The notes beneath the pieces were generated by a model that was given only the letters and a program-made list of their open reading frames with translations, ran no database searches and was not told the DNA's origin. The position numbers were made by a program, and so were the translations under genes. Source: an uncultured Alistipes sp. (lineage in GTDB: Bacteria > Bacteroidota > Bacteroidia > Bacteroidales > Rikenellaceae). From it: a DNA stretch of 64,000 nucleotides. Below are positions 9,984 to 18,824 of this stretch, in pieces. How positions within the stretch are numbered: position 1 is the stretch's first letter; each line of letters opens with the position of its first letter. The stretch spans positions 496,001 to 560,000 of the forward strand of contig CALURC010000016.1 of assembly GCA_944323075.1 (NCBI GenBank), in the 5' to 3' direction.

Positions 9984-10973
9984 ATGAACGCACTCAAAGC
10001 AATGGGCCTCCTACTCTTATCTGTAAGCACTGTTTCGACATGCTGTCCTGAAACACTAAGCGCCAATCCGAAAAATAAGTCCCAAGGCCCCCGTAGCGAA
10101 GAGATTCTTCGGGATCCACACTTCGAGAACGGATTCGCCATATCCCCTTTGTGGCCCGCCATCGTACAAAACAACGGAGGGTTCGAAAAAACCAACACCG
10201 ACACGATCCGTTTCCGTAAAAAAGAGAGTATTCCCGATTGGCAAATGGCGCAATGGGCCAGCAAATACGATCTCGGCGGCACTCTTCCCGAGAAAGGCAA
10301 ACACGGAACCATCATCTACCGCAACGAAGGGAAAGAGATCGCCCGTTCGTCGAACGGCACCCTGTTGCTTGACATCACTACCAGCACCGAATACGACCGT
10401 CCTCGCACCAGCACCGACGCATGGCCTCATCTGCTGATCCAACAGGATTTCGTCAACCGGCCGAACATCGGACAGATCGAACGCCTCGACTTTTCGATGG
10501 AGCTGCGTATCGTCCGGTGCGAAAACCGCATGAAAGAGGATGAGTTCGACGAAAATCTACATACAGCGCAATCGCCTTTCTATTTTTTCATGCGCAACGA
10601 AAACCCAGAATCACCGGATTATCAACTCGCTTTATGGGTAGGTGTTCCTTCGTTCGATTACCGCTACCCCCGATTGGATTCGACCGAAAGAGTACAATGG
10701 GACATCGGTACAGCCACGTACATTTATGCCATTCCTCCCCGTACTATTTGGGGCGACATATCTTTCCACGACCATCAATGGCACAAAACACAGATCGACT
10801 TGCTGCCATTGATTCTTCGCAGCCTCGAAGCCATGCAGGAAAAGGGAGTGTTCACACACACCGTTCCGAAGGACTTGGTCCTGACGGGCATGAATTTCGG
10901 ATGGGAGGTACCGGGGACTTTCGACGCAGGTCTCGAAGTACGGAATATGAGCATTCGAATCGTAAAGCCCTAA
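9984..10973 (+). CDS. Unknown exported protein, 329 residues
   Basis: I do not recognise this gene. The N-terminus (MNALKAMGLLLLSVSTVSTC) is a signal peptide with a Cys at residue 20 and another at 21, so it may be a lipoprotein. The rest is rich in aromatic and beta-prone segments, including AWPHLLIQQDF, SPFYFFMRNENPESPDYQLALWVG and a closing GMNFGWEVPGTFDAGLEVRN. This gives the impression of a beta-sandwich, carbohydrate-binding-like fold, but that is inference. It is a single gene between the tmRNA terminator and the convergent ppx gene. A weak -7-like box TACTTTTA lies at 9934. Confidence 0.75.
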   Translation: MNALKAMGLLLLSVSTVSTCCPETLSANPKNKSQGPRSEEILRDPHFENGFAISPLWPAIVQNNGGFEKTNTDTIRFRKKESIPDWQMAQWASKYDLGGTLPEKGKHGTIIYRNEGKEIARSSNGTLLLDITTSTEYDRPRTSTDAWPHLLIQQDFVNRPNIGQIERLDFSMELRIVRCENRMKEDEFDENLHTAQSPFYFFMRNENPESPDYQLALWVGVPSFDYRYPRLDSTERVQWDIGTATYIYAIPPRTIWGDISFHDHQWHKTQIDLLPLILRSLEAMQEKGVFTHTVPKDLVLTGMNFGWEVPGTFDAGLEVRNMSIRIVKP

Positions 10974-11002
10974 GAAGACTACACGACTCACCTCCACGCA
11001 TA

Positions 11003-11052
11003 TAAAAAGGTTGCCGAAAAGCGGACCGCAGCCCTCCATTTCTCGGCAACCT
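11003..11052 (-). terminator. Terminator of the ppk-ppx operon
   Basis: A 10-bp stem (11008-11017 with 11043-11052) reads into TTTTTA on the minus strand, 46 bp after the ppx stop. The plus side lacks a T run. Confidence 0.75.
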
Positions 11053-11097
11053 CTGAAATTTTCCATATCCGTTTCAGAAGATCAGGATCACCATCGA

Positions 11098-12009
11098 TCA
11101 ATCCTCACACTCTTCCTCAGCCAAATACTTCATATAGAGAGCATGAATGATTCCATCGCTGATTCCAATCGCCGGAACCCAAATCGCATCAGCATGTACC
11201 CGATGCGCGATATCCAAAAATATTTCGGCAGCCGGCACAATCACATCGGCTCGGTCCGGATTAAAACGGTATTTCCGGATTCGATCCTCCACAGACATTT
11301 GTTTGAGCTCCTCGTAGAATTGCTCCAAATCTGTAATTTTCAAACAATTATCATCTTTATTCCCTTTCAACCGATAGAGTTTACCGATGTTACCCCCAGA
11401 ACCGATAATCTTAAGATCTGGATAATCGGCTGACAGTTCAGACAAATCTCGATGTAATGTCTCCCAATCCTCCTTCTTCACCGATCCTCCCAGCAATCTC
11501 ACCGTACCGATGTTGTACGACTCGGAGCAGACTAAATTACCCTGTGAGATCAGACTGATTTCAGTACTACCACCCCCGACATCTACATAGATATAATGTC
11601 CGTCATGTCCCAACAGGTCGGCAATGTGACTATCGTAAACCATGCGAGCCTCCTCCTGACCATCTATAATCTCAAGTTTGATCCCTGTTTTGTTGTGAAT
11701 TTCACGAACAATTTTCTCACCGTTAGCAGCATCCCGCATTGCCGATGTAGCACACGCCCGGTACGACTCCACATCGTATACTTTCATCAACTGTCGAAAT
11801 GCCTTCATCGTCCGTAGCAACTGCTTCTTTTTGGATGCAGAGACTTCCCCTACACTAAAAACCTCCTCACCCAGACGCAAAGGCACACGCAACAAAACCG
11901 TTTTAGTCAACCGATCAGGAGGATCTCCTGCATTCACACTTTTAATCAAAAAACGTACGGCATTAGAGCCCACATCAATCGCCGCAAAGTTCAATTTATT
12001 ATTCTGCAT
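11098..12009 (-). CDS. Ppx/GppA-family phosphatase
   Basis: Cytoplasmic ASKHA-fold phosphatase that removes phosphate from polyphosphate or cleaves pppGpp. The 303 residues match the short, two-domain form. Motifs: FAAIDVGSNAVRFLI (about 8-22, phosphate 1 loop), YVDVGGGSTEISL (about 142-154, phosphate 2 loop) and GSGGNIGKL near residue 203. The gene starts 12 bp after the ppk stop, so one transcript makes both the polyphosphate-forming kinase and a likely degrading phosphatase. Whether the main substrate is polyphosphate or pppGpp cannot be told from the sequence; the pairing favours polyphosphate. Confidence 0.93.
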   Translation of the reverse strand: MQNNKLNFAAIDVGSNAVRFLIKSVNAGDPPDRLTKTVLLRVPLRLGEEVFSVGEVSASKKKQLLRTMKAFRQLMKVYDVESYRACATSAMRDAANGEKIVREIHNKTGIKLEIIDGQEEARMVYDSHIADLLGHDGHYIYVDVGGGSTEISLISQGNLVCSESYNIGTVRLLGGSVKKEDWETLHRDLSELSADYPDLKIIGSGGNIGKLYRLKGNKDDNCLKITDLEQFYEELKQMSVEDRIRKYRFNPDRADVIVPAAEIFLDIAHRVHADAIWVPAIGISDGIIHALYMKYLAEEECED

Positions 12010-12021
12010 AACTATTCCATA

Positions 12022-14064
12022 TTATTTTTGATCAATAAACACATCTCTATAATAAGCAGCAAGCCGCTGTTGAGAACGGAACGGAGGACATCCGTCTTCG
12101 TACAATCGATTCTCACCTGTTCCATCGACAACCCGAGCCGCCTGATTGTCAGCCAAACCATACTCGACAACCCGTTTCATCTCGGCTCGAATCATCGGAT
12201 CATACACCGGAGTGTAGACCTCGATTCTGTTATCCAAATTTCGTGGCATCCAATCCGCCGAACCAATATAACACAATTCGTCTCCTCCATTACCGAAAAT
12301 CAAAATACGCGCATGCTCCAGATAGCGGTCGATAATACCCCTCACCTCGATTCGTTCGGTTGCCGCCCCTTGCCCTATCACCAAAGAGCAGTTTCCGCGC
12401 ACAAGTAACCGCACCTCAACTCCGGCTGCCGACGCATCATACAACCGTTGTACCATCTTCGGATCGGTGATATGATTAACCTTACACATAATGTATGCCG
12501 TTTTACCCCGAATCGCATTTTCGATCTCGCGATCGATCAAGGTCGAAAGTTTGGTCCGCATCTGCTGTGGAGAAACGATCAAATGACGGAAATCGATTGT
12601 CTTATAAGGTTGACGGATAAACTCGAAAACCCGATCTACCTCATCTACAATCCCTTTATTCGCCGTAAAAAGCGTGATGTCGGTATAGGAACGCGCATTG
12701 CCTTCATGAAAATTTCCGGTACTGATACATGCCACGTTGCCTCGAGACGACCCGATATGCGTCAACTTACAGTGAACCTTTAATCCTTCGACGCCGAAAA
12801 AGACTTGAATTCCGGCGTCCTGCATCTTTTTCGACCAGTTGATATTGGAGGTCTCGTCGAACCGGGCCAACAGCTCGACCATCACCGTAACCCGTTTCCC
12901 GTGCTTTGCGGCACAGATCAGCGCCTTGACCACTTTCGAGTTTTTCGCCAGACGATAAACCGTCGTTTTGATGCTCTGCACATCCTTACTCAACGCCGCC
13001 TCGCGCAACACCTTGATGTAGTTCGAGAAGCTGTGGTAGGGATAATGCACAAAGAAATCACGCTTCCGGATCAGATCGAGCGAGCTGTCCAGCGTATTGA
13101 AAGCCTGTACCGGAACGGGGTCACTGTTGGCAAACTTCAGATCTTTGCGTCCACAGTCGGGAAAAGACATCAGATCCTTCATGTTATGGTAACGCGAACC
13201 ACCCACACACGCATCGTAACGGTCGATCATGAACCTCAACTTCAAATAACGCAGCATCTCCTCGGGCATGTCGCGGTCATACACCAGTCGGATAGCTTCT
13301 CCTTTCCGACGGCGTTTCACCCCACGCGCCACCTTTTCAACCAACGCTTCATCGATGTCTCCGTCGAGTTCGAGTTCTGCATCGCGGGTAAACTTCAACG
13401 TATAGGCTTCGAACGATTCATAGCCCAATCCTGCGAAGATAAAGGGCAGACAAAAACGGACTACATCGTCCAGAAAGATAATCGACACCTCATTGCTCTC
13501 TGAAGGCAACACGATAAACCGATTGAACTCTTTGGTCGGCAGTTCGATCAGAGCCAGATCGCGCACCGACTTGCCGGCGATCTCATCGTATTTGGTCATC
13601 TTGACACACAAATAGATACTCGAATCGGTCAACTCGCTCAACTGTGATCCTTGCGTCATGATCAACGGATAGGTCGCGCTGTTCAGGTCATTCTGATAGA
13701 CCATCCGAATATATCGTTGCTGTTCCTCAGTAAGCTGTTGCTCATCGATAATCCGGATACGTTCCTCTTTCAAGCGCCCTTTAAGCATTTCGAACGTCGC
13801 ATCGAACTCTTCCGAATATATCCGGTTCAGTTCGGTAATTTTCTGCAACTCCCTAAATTGGCTACCAGACTCTCCCTGATATTCAGCCACACGTTTCATC
13901 GTAGAAACCCGAACACGGAAAAATTCATCCAAATTATTGGAATAAATCCCCAAAAACTTCAATCGCTCGAGCAACGGGACATTCTCCCGTTGGGCCTCCT
14001 GCAATATCCGATGATTAAAATACATCCAACTCAAATCCCGATCCAATAACTTTCTCGTCTCCAT
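12022..14064 (-). CDS. ppk1: Polyphosphate kinase 1
   Basis: Reversible kinase that builds polyphosphate from ATP, through a phospho-histidine. The 680 residues fit PPK1. N-domain: RDLSWMYFNHRILQEA. Head domain follows. The first catalytic domain has HYPYHSFSNYIKVLREAA and the active His in STGNFHEGNARSYTD. The second has ECYTPV-like RIEVYTPVYDP near the end. The start is ATG at 14064, because the longer open frame begins with TTG at 14073. It leads the operon with the Ppx/GppA gene. A TATCTTAG box at 14095-14102 is a one-mismatch -7 candidate. Confidence 0.97.
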   Translation of the reverse strand: METRKLLDRDLSWMYFNHRILQEAQRENVPLLERLKFLGIYSNNLDEFFRVRVSTMKRVAEYQGESGSQFRELQKITELNRIYSEEFDATFEMLKGRLKEERIRIIDEQQLTEEQQRYIRMVYQNDLNSATYPLIMTQGSQLSELTDSSIYLCVKMTKYDEIAGKSVRDLALIELPTKEFNRFIVLPSESNEVSIIFLDDVVRFCLPFIFAGLGYESFEAYTLKFTRDAELELDGDIDEALVEKVARGVKRRRKGEAIRLVYDRDMPEEMLRYLKLRFMIDRYDACVGGSRYHNMKDLMSFPDCGRKDLKFANSDPVPVQAFNTLDSSLDLIRKRDFFVHYPYHSFSNYIKVLREAALSKDVQSIKTTVYRLAKNSKVVKALICAAKHGKRVTVMVELLARFDETSNINWSKKMQDAGIQVFFGVEGLKVHCKLTHIGSSRGNVACISTGNFHEGNARSYTDITLFTANKGIVDEVDRVFEFIRQPYKTIDFRHLIVSPQQMRTKLSTLIDREIENAIRGKTAYIMCKVNHITDPKMVQRLYDASAAGVEVRLLVRGNCSLVIGQGAATERIEVRGIIDRYLEHARILIFGNGGDELCYIGSADWMPRNLDNRIEVYTPVYDPMIRAEMKRVVEYGLADNQAARVVDGTGENRLYEDGCPPFRSQQRLAAYYRDVFIDQK

Positions 14065-14270
14065 AACTTCCAACTCATTAATCTGAATTCTTCGCTAAGA
14101 TACGCTTTTCCTCTCCAAAAAACAGCGATTCGACGCATTTTTTGATGAAATCTTAACAGGTCCCGACACCTCCCGAAACGAAGCATACGACAATACACCC
14201 ACTCCAATAAGTATAAAGTCGTATTTTACGTTCTATGTGGGCGTTGCGACTTTCAAATCGGGATTTTTTA

Positions 14271-14301
14271 TTGTCCGTTTATGAAAATTGCCCTACTTTT
14301 G
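14271..14301 (+). promoter_or_regulatory. Predicted promoter of the cysteate synthase gene
   Basis: TTG (14271-14273), 20 bp, then TACTTTTG (14294-14301) is a good match to the Bacteroidota consensus. Start of transcription near 14308, with a leader of about 47 nt. Confidence 0.75.
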
Positions 14302-14354
14302 TCTATCCGGGTATGTCCGAAATTCAGGCAACAACCGGTTAGCTTATTCACTAC

Positions 14355-15650
14355 ATGAAAACAATAAACGCTACCAAGTACAAACTCAAAAACGTCGACA
14401 CCGAACGCATTTTCGAAGACGAAGGATGGATGCTCGACGACACACAATCCTCTCGCCCGTCGTTGATTCGGGCCGTATACGAATCGAAACAGATTCATCC
14501 CCACGAAGAAGAGATGGGTATCTATCGTTTCGCCGAATGGCTCCCCATCAACAAAACTCTCGAAGGTTCTTGTGCTCCAGTCACATACAAGAGCAAGGCT
14601 TTAGCTAAAGAATTGGGACTCAAAAATCTGTATATTACTTTCAATGGATATTTCCCCGAAATCGGCGCACACATGTCAACCTGCTCGTTCAAAGAGACCG
14701 AAGCCTACTCAGTCTGTGCACGACTGAACGGAAGTCATAAAGGCAAAGTATTGGTGGTCGCTTCGGCCGGTAACACGGCACGTGCTTTTGCCAAGGTATG
14801 CTCGGACAACCACATTCCGCTGCTACTGAGCGTTCCGGAAGACAACATCGACGCACTTTGGTTCGAGAAACCATTGAACGACTGCGTCAAACTGATCGTT
14901 TCTGAAAAGGGCAGCGACTATTTCGACGCAATCCATTTAAGTAATCTGGCTTTAAAGTCGGATAAATTCTTCGCAGAGGGAGGAGCCAAAAATATAGCAC
15001 GACGTGACGGTATGGCTACAACCGTTCTCTCGGCAGTCACCCACATCGGTCGAATTCCCGATTACTATTTTCAGGCAGTGGGTAGCGGCACGGGGGCAAT
15101 CGCCGCATGGGAAGCCAATCTTCGACTGATCGAAGACGGCCGATTTGGCACCCATAAAATGAAACTGATGGTATCACAGAATATACCTTTCGTCCCGATG
15201 TATCATGCATGGAAGGCCCACTCTCGGGAGATGCTCCCTTACGACGACGACAAGGCACGCATTGATGCCGAATCGATCGATGCCAAGGTGCTGTCGAACC
15301 GGAAACCCCCTTATGGTATCAAGGGAGGTTTGTTTGATGCTCTCACCGATACAGGAGGCGATATTCTGGTAGCGACGAACGAAGAAGCGCGGGCTGCAAA
15401 AAAGCTGTTTGCCGAGACCGAAGGTATCGATATTTACTCTGCACCTGCAGTAGCTTTAGCCACATTGATCCAATGCGTTCAATCCGGTACGATAGACCCA
15501 GAAAAGATCATCATGCTGAATGTAACGGGTGGCGGCGAGAAACGCTTCATGACAGGTAAGAAGCTGCACTATCTGAAACCTTCGCTGGTATTCCATATCG
15601 ATCCGAATGTCGACGAAGTCGTTGAAAAGGTCAATAAGCTGTTCGACTAA
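14355..15650 (+). CDS. Cysteate synthase (PLP-dependent)
   Basis: Fold-type II PLP enzyme related to threonine synthase, expected to join O-phosphoserine and sulfite to give L-cysteate. In Bacteroidota cysteate is the head-group precursor of capnine-type sulfonolipids; in some methanogens it feeds coenzyme M. The 431 residues carry the PLP lysine in CSFKETEAYS (Lys113), the phosphate-contacting ASAGNTARAF near residue 136, the glycine loop VGSGTGAIAAWEA, and a closing NVTGGGEKRF. The FKETEA motif and long N-terminus fit the cysteate synthase branch rather than ThrC. It is a single-gene unit with its own promoter and terminator. A threonine-synthase paralogue is the alternative. Confidence 0.82.
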   Translation: MKTINATKYKLKNVDTERIFEDEGWMLDDTQSSRPSLIRAVYESKQIHPHEEEMGIYRFAEWLPINKTLEGSCAPVTYKSKALAKELGLKNLYITFNGYFPEIGAHMSTCSFKETEAYSVCARLNGSHKGKVLVVASAGNTARAFAKVCSDNHIPLLLSVPEDNIDALWFEKPLNDCVKLIVSEKGSDYFDAIHLSNLALKSDKFFAEGGAKNIARRDGMATTVLSAVTHIGRIPDYYFQAVGSGTGAIAAWEANLRLIEDGRFGTHKMKLMVSQNIPFVPMYHAWKAHSREMLPYDDDKARIDAESIDAKVLSNRKPPYGIKGGLFDALTDTGGDILVATNEEARAAKKLFAETEGIDIYSAPAVALATLIQCVQSGTIDPEKIIMLNVTGGGEKRFMTGKKLHYLKPSLVFHIDPNVDEVVEKVNKLFD

Positions 15651-15692
15651 AAGCAAGGCACGTATTTATATACGTCTTTTTCGATAAAAAAT

Positions 15693-15733
15693 AAAACGCC
15701 GGGAGTTTCAAACAAAAAACTCCTGGCGTTTTG
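15693..15733 (+). terminator. Terminator of the cysteate synthase gene
   Basis: A 16-bp stem (15693-15708 with 15717-15732, one G-T pair) whose 3' arm ends in TTTTG. Confidence 0.85.
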
Positions 15734-15848
15734 TTATAATGACAAGCATTAAGTTCCACCTTTCCCTCTCGCTTAAAAGATCGAACCGAGTAATACCACC
15801 ACAAGATCTGATGCAAAAATTTCTCCGAAAAAAGCACAAAAGATTGAC

Positions 15849-15883
15849 AAAAAAAGCGGCGTATATCTTTATACACGCCGCTT
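15849..15883 (-). terminator. Terminator of the GH127-like gene
   Basis: AAGCGGCG arms at 15854-15861 and 15876-15883 with a nested TAT/ATA pairing. Read on the minus strand the stem runs into seven T residues, 25 bp after the stop codon. Confidence 0.85.
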
Positions 15884-15907
15884 CAATCAAATTCTATCTT
15901 TCCAACT

Positions 15908-17902
15908 CTATTTCTTATAAATATCGGGAACCTCGGGACGACCTACTCCGACGGTCACATTAACCCGCCAATCCAAATTATTCGTATACAGGTGGCGGTA
16001 ATCAAACGGTTGCTGCGTCCATACGCGGAAAATGTTTCCTTCTTTCCAGGAGTTTCCGGCAGACACATAATCGCACATACGCATCAAATGCTTACCACCC
16101 GCCTCATCCTTACACGGCACTTCGAACGTCATCCATATCTCCGGGACATCGGTCTGCTCAACCAGCTGTACATCGATATATCCCTCCTCATCACCCATAA
16201 ACTCATAACGATACATCGGAGGTTCGGTCACGCCGTCACGCCGCGGAATCAGACGCGAATCAAATGCCAACACTATCGGGCCACGAACAATAGCGGCATC
16301 ACCAACTCCCGAAGGAGCCTCCACGACACGGGCACGCATATCGAGCTCAATATCGATCTTATCCCCAGTACTCCATTGACGTTCAATCGACGCGTATGTT
16401 CCGGGAATCAGATAACCGTCATACGGTTCCCCGTTGATCCTTACCTTCGTCTCTTTACTCCACTCCGGGATACGCAACGCAACCGCAAACTTTTCACTCT
16501 CGGGCAATGTCAACGTTGTACTAATCGCACCCTGAACCGGATACTCTGTATCCATTGTCAAATCAAGCGTCTGACCTACAGGCGTCGTTACGGTACTATT
16601 CATCTTTCCATACAAATTGATTGTCACGCCTGAAGAAGAGGTCATCACAGCCCACGACGGGGTCGTCATTAATCCTCTCGGGCCATTGGCGACACAACAA
16701 CTCATCACTACATCCGGGAATTGCTGATGACTATGTACTCTTTCCCCCATCAAGCTGGAGTAATACGACCACCACTCCCCTTTTGGAGCCATTGCGGCAA
16801 GCAAGGCATTATAAAGACTCGTTTCAAGTTGGTCAGCATAACGGCTGTCGCCTGTAAGGCGGAGCATCTGATAAAGAAATTTCATCCATGTTGCCGTTAC
16901 GCAAGTCTCCATTCCCTGATACATCGGTTCGGTCTGACGCATCTTACCGTGACACCAAATCTCCATCATCGAAGCAGAACCTACGATCATAATTTCGTCG
17001 CGAATAATCGTATTAATCAGTTTATGGCAAGCCTCGAAATAGAGCGGATTTCCCGTAATACGATACATCTCACACAATCCCTCGAAACAGGACATCATCT
17101 CATAGGCTTTCGGAGCTCCACTCATTTTCCACAACGGAGTACCCGAAAGAGCCTCCTGCACCAAACGGATTCCGGTAGGAGTCAATTTATTGGGCGTATC
17201 CCACGATTTGATGATGTGTTCGGCAAACTCCAGGTAACGGGGATTACCGGTTTTCTGGTACAGCAGAGCGATCGGTTCAAGTACCGAAGAAGAAGCCAAA
17301 CCCTTCCAACCGATCCATCCCGTAGCAGCGATATTCACACCACTCTCAGGACCTGCCTCCTCAATCAGATTATCAGCCACTTTACAAGCTGCATCCAGAA
17401 CCGATGCGTCTTGTGTCTGATCATAATAGGCCAACAATCCAAGCATCACATATTTTCTTCCCCAGATATCCCATTCACCAAGATGATTCTCTGTAAGATA
17501 GGTTCCGATATATCCGGCCGAATCCTGTGTAGCTATCAGCTCCTGCACCGCCCGATCCACAACAGCCCGATTCTCTTCAGTCGGTGCATACGCATATCCC
17601 TGCATGGCCGCCGTATACCACTTTCCCCAGAATTCAGAACGGAAGCCCCAACTTCCGTCGGGTTTATCGCGAAACGGTTGAATAATCCGTTCAATATCTT
17701 GAGCCATTAACCGATTTTCAATACACAAATCGATCTTATTGCCTAAATATCCTCCAAAATGGGTTGCTCCATACGGAGCCGGATTCAATTTATTTTCGAT
17801 CAGAACCGGCAATTTCTTCTGCTCTTTTTTCCCAGAAGAGCCAGCCTGGACCTGCACACCCATCAGGCATGCCGCAGCCATACAAAACACAAGTTTCTTC
17901 AT
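15908..17902 (-). CDS. GH127-like (DUF1680) glycosidase, exported
   Basis: Member of the beta-L-arabinofuranosidase GH127/DUF1680 group, with an (alpha/alpha)6 barrel and C-terminal beta domains. The ATG at 17902 starts a signal peptide (MKKLVFCMAAACLMG, ending near VQAGSS); the longer open frame to 17986 has no signal character. The zinc/catalytic set of GH127 is visible: Glu and Cys in METCVTATW (about 333) and the Cys pair in SCCVANGPR (about 402), where one Cys is the nucleophile in the known enzyme. The protein has 664 residues. Many DUF1680 proteins have other substrates, so arabinose is not certain. It is transcribed alone. Confidence 0.85.
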   Translation of the reverse strand: MKKLVFCMAAACLMGVQVQAGSSGKKEQKKLPVLIENKLNPAPYGATHFGGYLGNKIDLCIENRLMAQDIERIIQPFRDKPDGSWGFRSEFWGKWYTAAMQGYAYAPTEENRAVVDRAVQELIATQDSAGYIGTYLTENHLGEWDIWGRKYVMLGLLAYYDQTQDASVLDAACKVADNLIEEAGPESGVNIAATGWIGWKGLASSSVLEPIALLYQKTGNPRYLEFAEHIIKSWDTPNKLTPTGIRLVQEALSGTPLWKMSGAPKAYEMMSCFEGLCEMYRITGNPLYFEACHKLINTIIRDEIMIVGSASMMEIWCHGKMRQTEPMYQGMETCVTATWMKFLYQMLRLTGDSRYADQLETSLYNALLAAMAPKGEWWSYYSSLMGERVHSHQQFPDVVMSCCVANGPRGLMTTPSWAVMTSSSGVTINLYGKMNSTVTTPVGQTLDLTMDTEYPVQGAISTTLTLPESEKFAVALRIPEWSKETKVRINGEPYDGYLIPGTYASIERQWSTGDKIDIELDMRARVVEAPSGVGDAAIVRGPIVLAFDSRLIPRRDGVTEPPMYRYEFMGDEEGYIDVQLVEQTDVPEIWMTFEVPCKDEAGGKHLMRMCDYVSAGNSWKEGNIFRVWTQQPFDYRHLYTNNLDWRVNVTVGVGRPEVPDIYKK

Positions 17903-18051
17903 CATAAATTTAGCGTAAAGGTTAAAAGTTAAGTCTGACAAATCAAAAAACATGAACCGACAACCGAGGCTCTTAAGGAAAAACATGTTCCATTTTTATC
18001 TCATGACCCCGTCAGCATGATCTCGTCAATGTTCCACAACTGCCACAAAAG

Positions 18052-18765
18052 TTAGGGTCTTTCCGAATGTTTCCGACCTTTTTTCGGTGAAGGCCCCTTT
18101 TTATCTTTTTTAGGCTTAGGTGGCTGAGCCTTAAAAAATTCTCCTGTATTCTTTCGAGGTTCTTGTCTCCAGCTATTTTTGTTTTTGTTCTCTTTTTCAA
18201 TCAGCAAAGGAGGCTGCTGATGTGGTGGCCGAACCTCTGCGGGACCAACAGGGTGAGGTTTGGGTGCCTGAGGACGGAAATAGGACCATTGGTGTTTATA
18301 GATCGGAGGTTTAGGTGCACCCGGGTGGCGTTTCATATAATCACCGCTCCAAAAACGATGATAAGTTCTGAATCGATCCAACATAATTCGGAAAGCCGTC
18401 GTCGTAGGACCAATGCCAAAATACGCCGACACCTCGATCCAATCTTTTTTGCGACTGTTTTTATAGTAAGCCATAATCCGCTTTAAGGGAACCTTCGTTC
18501 GTTTTGCCAGCTCCATTCCCATCAGCAAATCGCTCGGAGAATATCCTTTACGGAGATAAAACCGGATATCGTTCGCCGGTAATCCAAAATCACGGGATAT
18601 TTCCAACACAAAACGATCGACATCTACTGACACATAATTATTTATCGCACACCCCAAACTATAAAGGTCTCCATTACCTCCCTGATAATAGAATCCTATG
18701 GTTTGCGCCTGCAGCGACTGGGAAAACAGCGCCACCACGATCCATAAAAACAGATACTTTTTCAT
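18052..18765 (-). CDS. Unknown exported protein with basic proline-rich tail
   Basis: I do not recognise a named family. A signal peptide (MKKYLFLWIVVALFSQSLQAQ) precedes a helical segment of about 120 residues. That segment contains GYSPSDLLMGMELAKRTK and KDWIEVSAYFGIG, a pattern seen in small periplasmic helical proteins where a Trp precedes a [IV]A-x-x-x-GI helix. The last 90 residues are low-complexity, rich in Pro, Lys and Arg (KPKKDKKGPSPKKGRK), suggesting binding to an acidic partner such as nucleic acid, LPS or polyphosphate. That is inference. It sits between the nucleoside hydrolase and GH127 genes on the same strand. Confidence 0.75.
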   Translation of the reverse strand: MKKYLFLWIVVALFSQSLQAQTIGFYYQGGNGDLYSLGCAINNYVSVDVDRFVLEISRDFGLPANDIRFYLRKGYSPSDLLMGMELAKRTKVPLKRIMAYYKNSRKKDWIEVSAYFGIGPTTTAFRIMLDRFRTYHRFWSGDYMKRHPGAPKPPIYKHQWSYFRPQAPKPHPVGPAEVRPPHQQPPLLIEKENKNKNSWRQEPRKNTGEFFKAQPPKPKKDKKGPSPKKGRKHSERP

Positions 18766-18824
18766 AATGAACGACCGATTTTGAATTTAAAATTGTAACA
18801 AAACAGCCTCCCGGAACTTATTGA

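Noticed and set aside
16721..17710. Plus-strand open frame opposite the GH127-like gene
   Set aside because: Shadow frame with antisense-type composition; the minus-strand protein has a signal peptide and the family Cys motifs.
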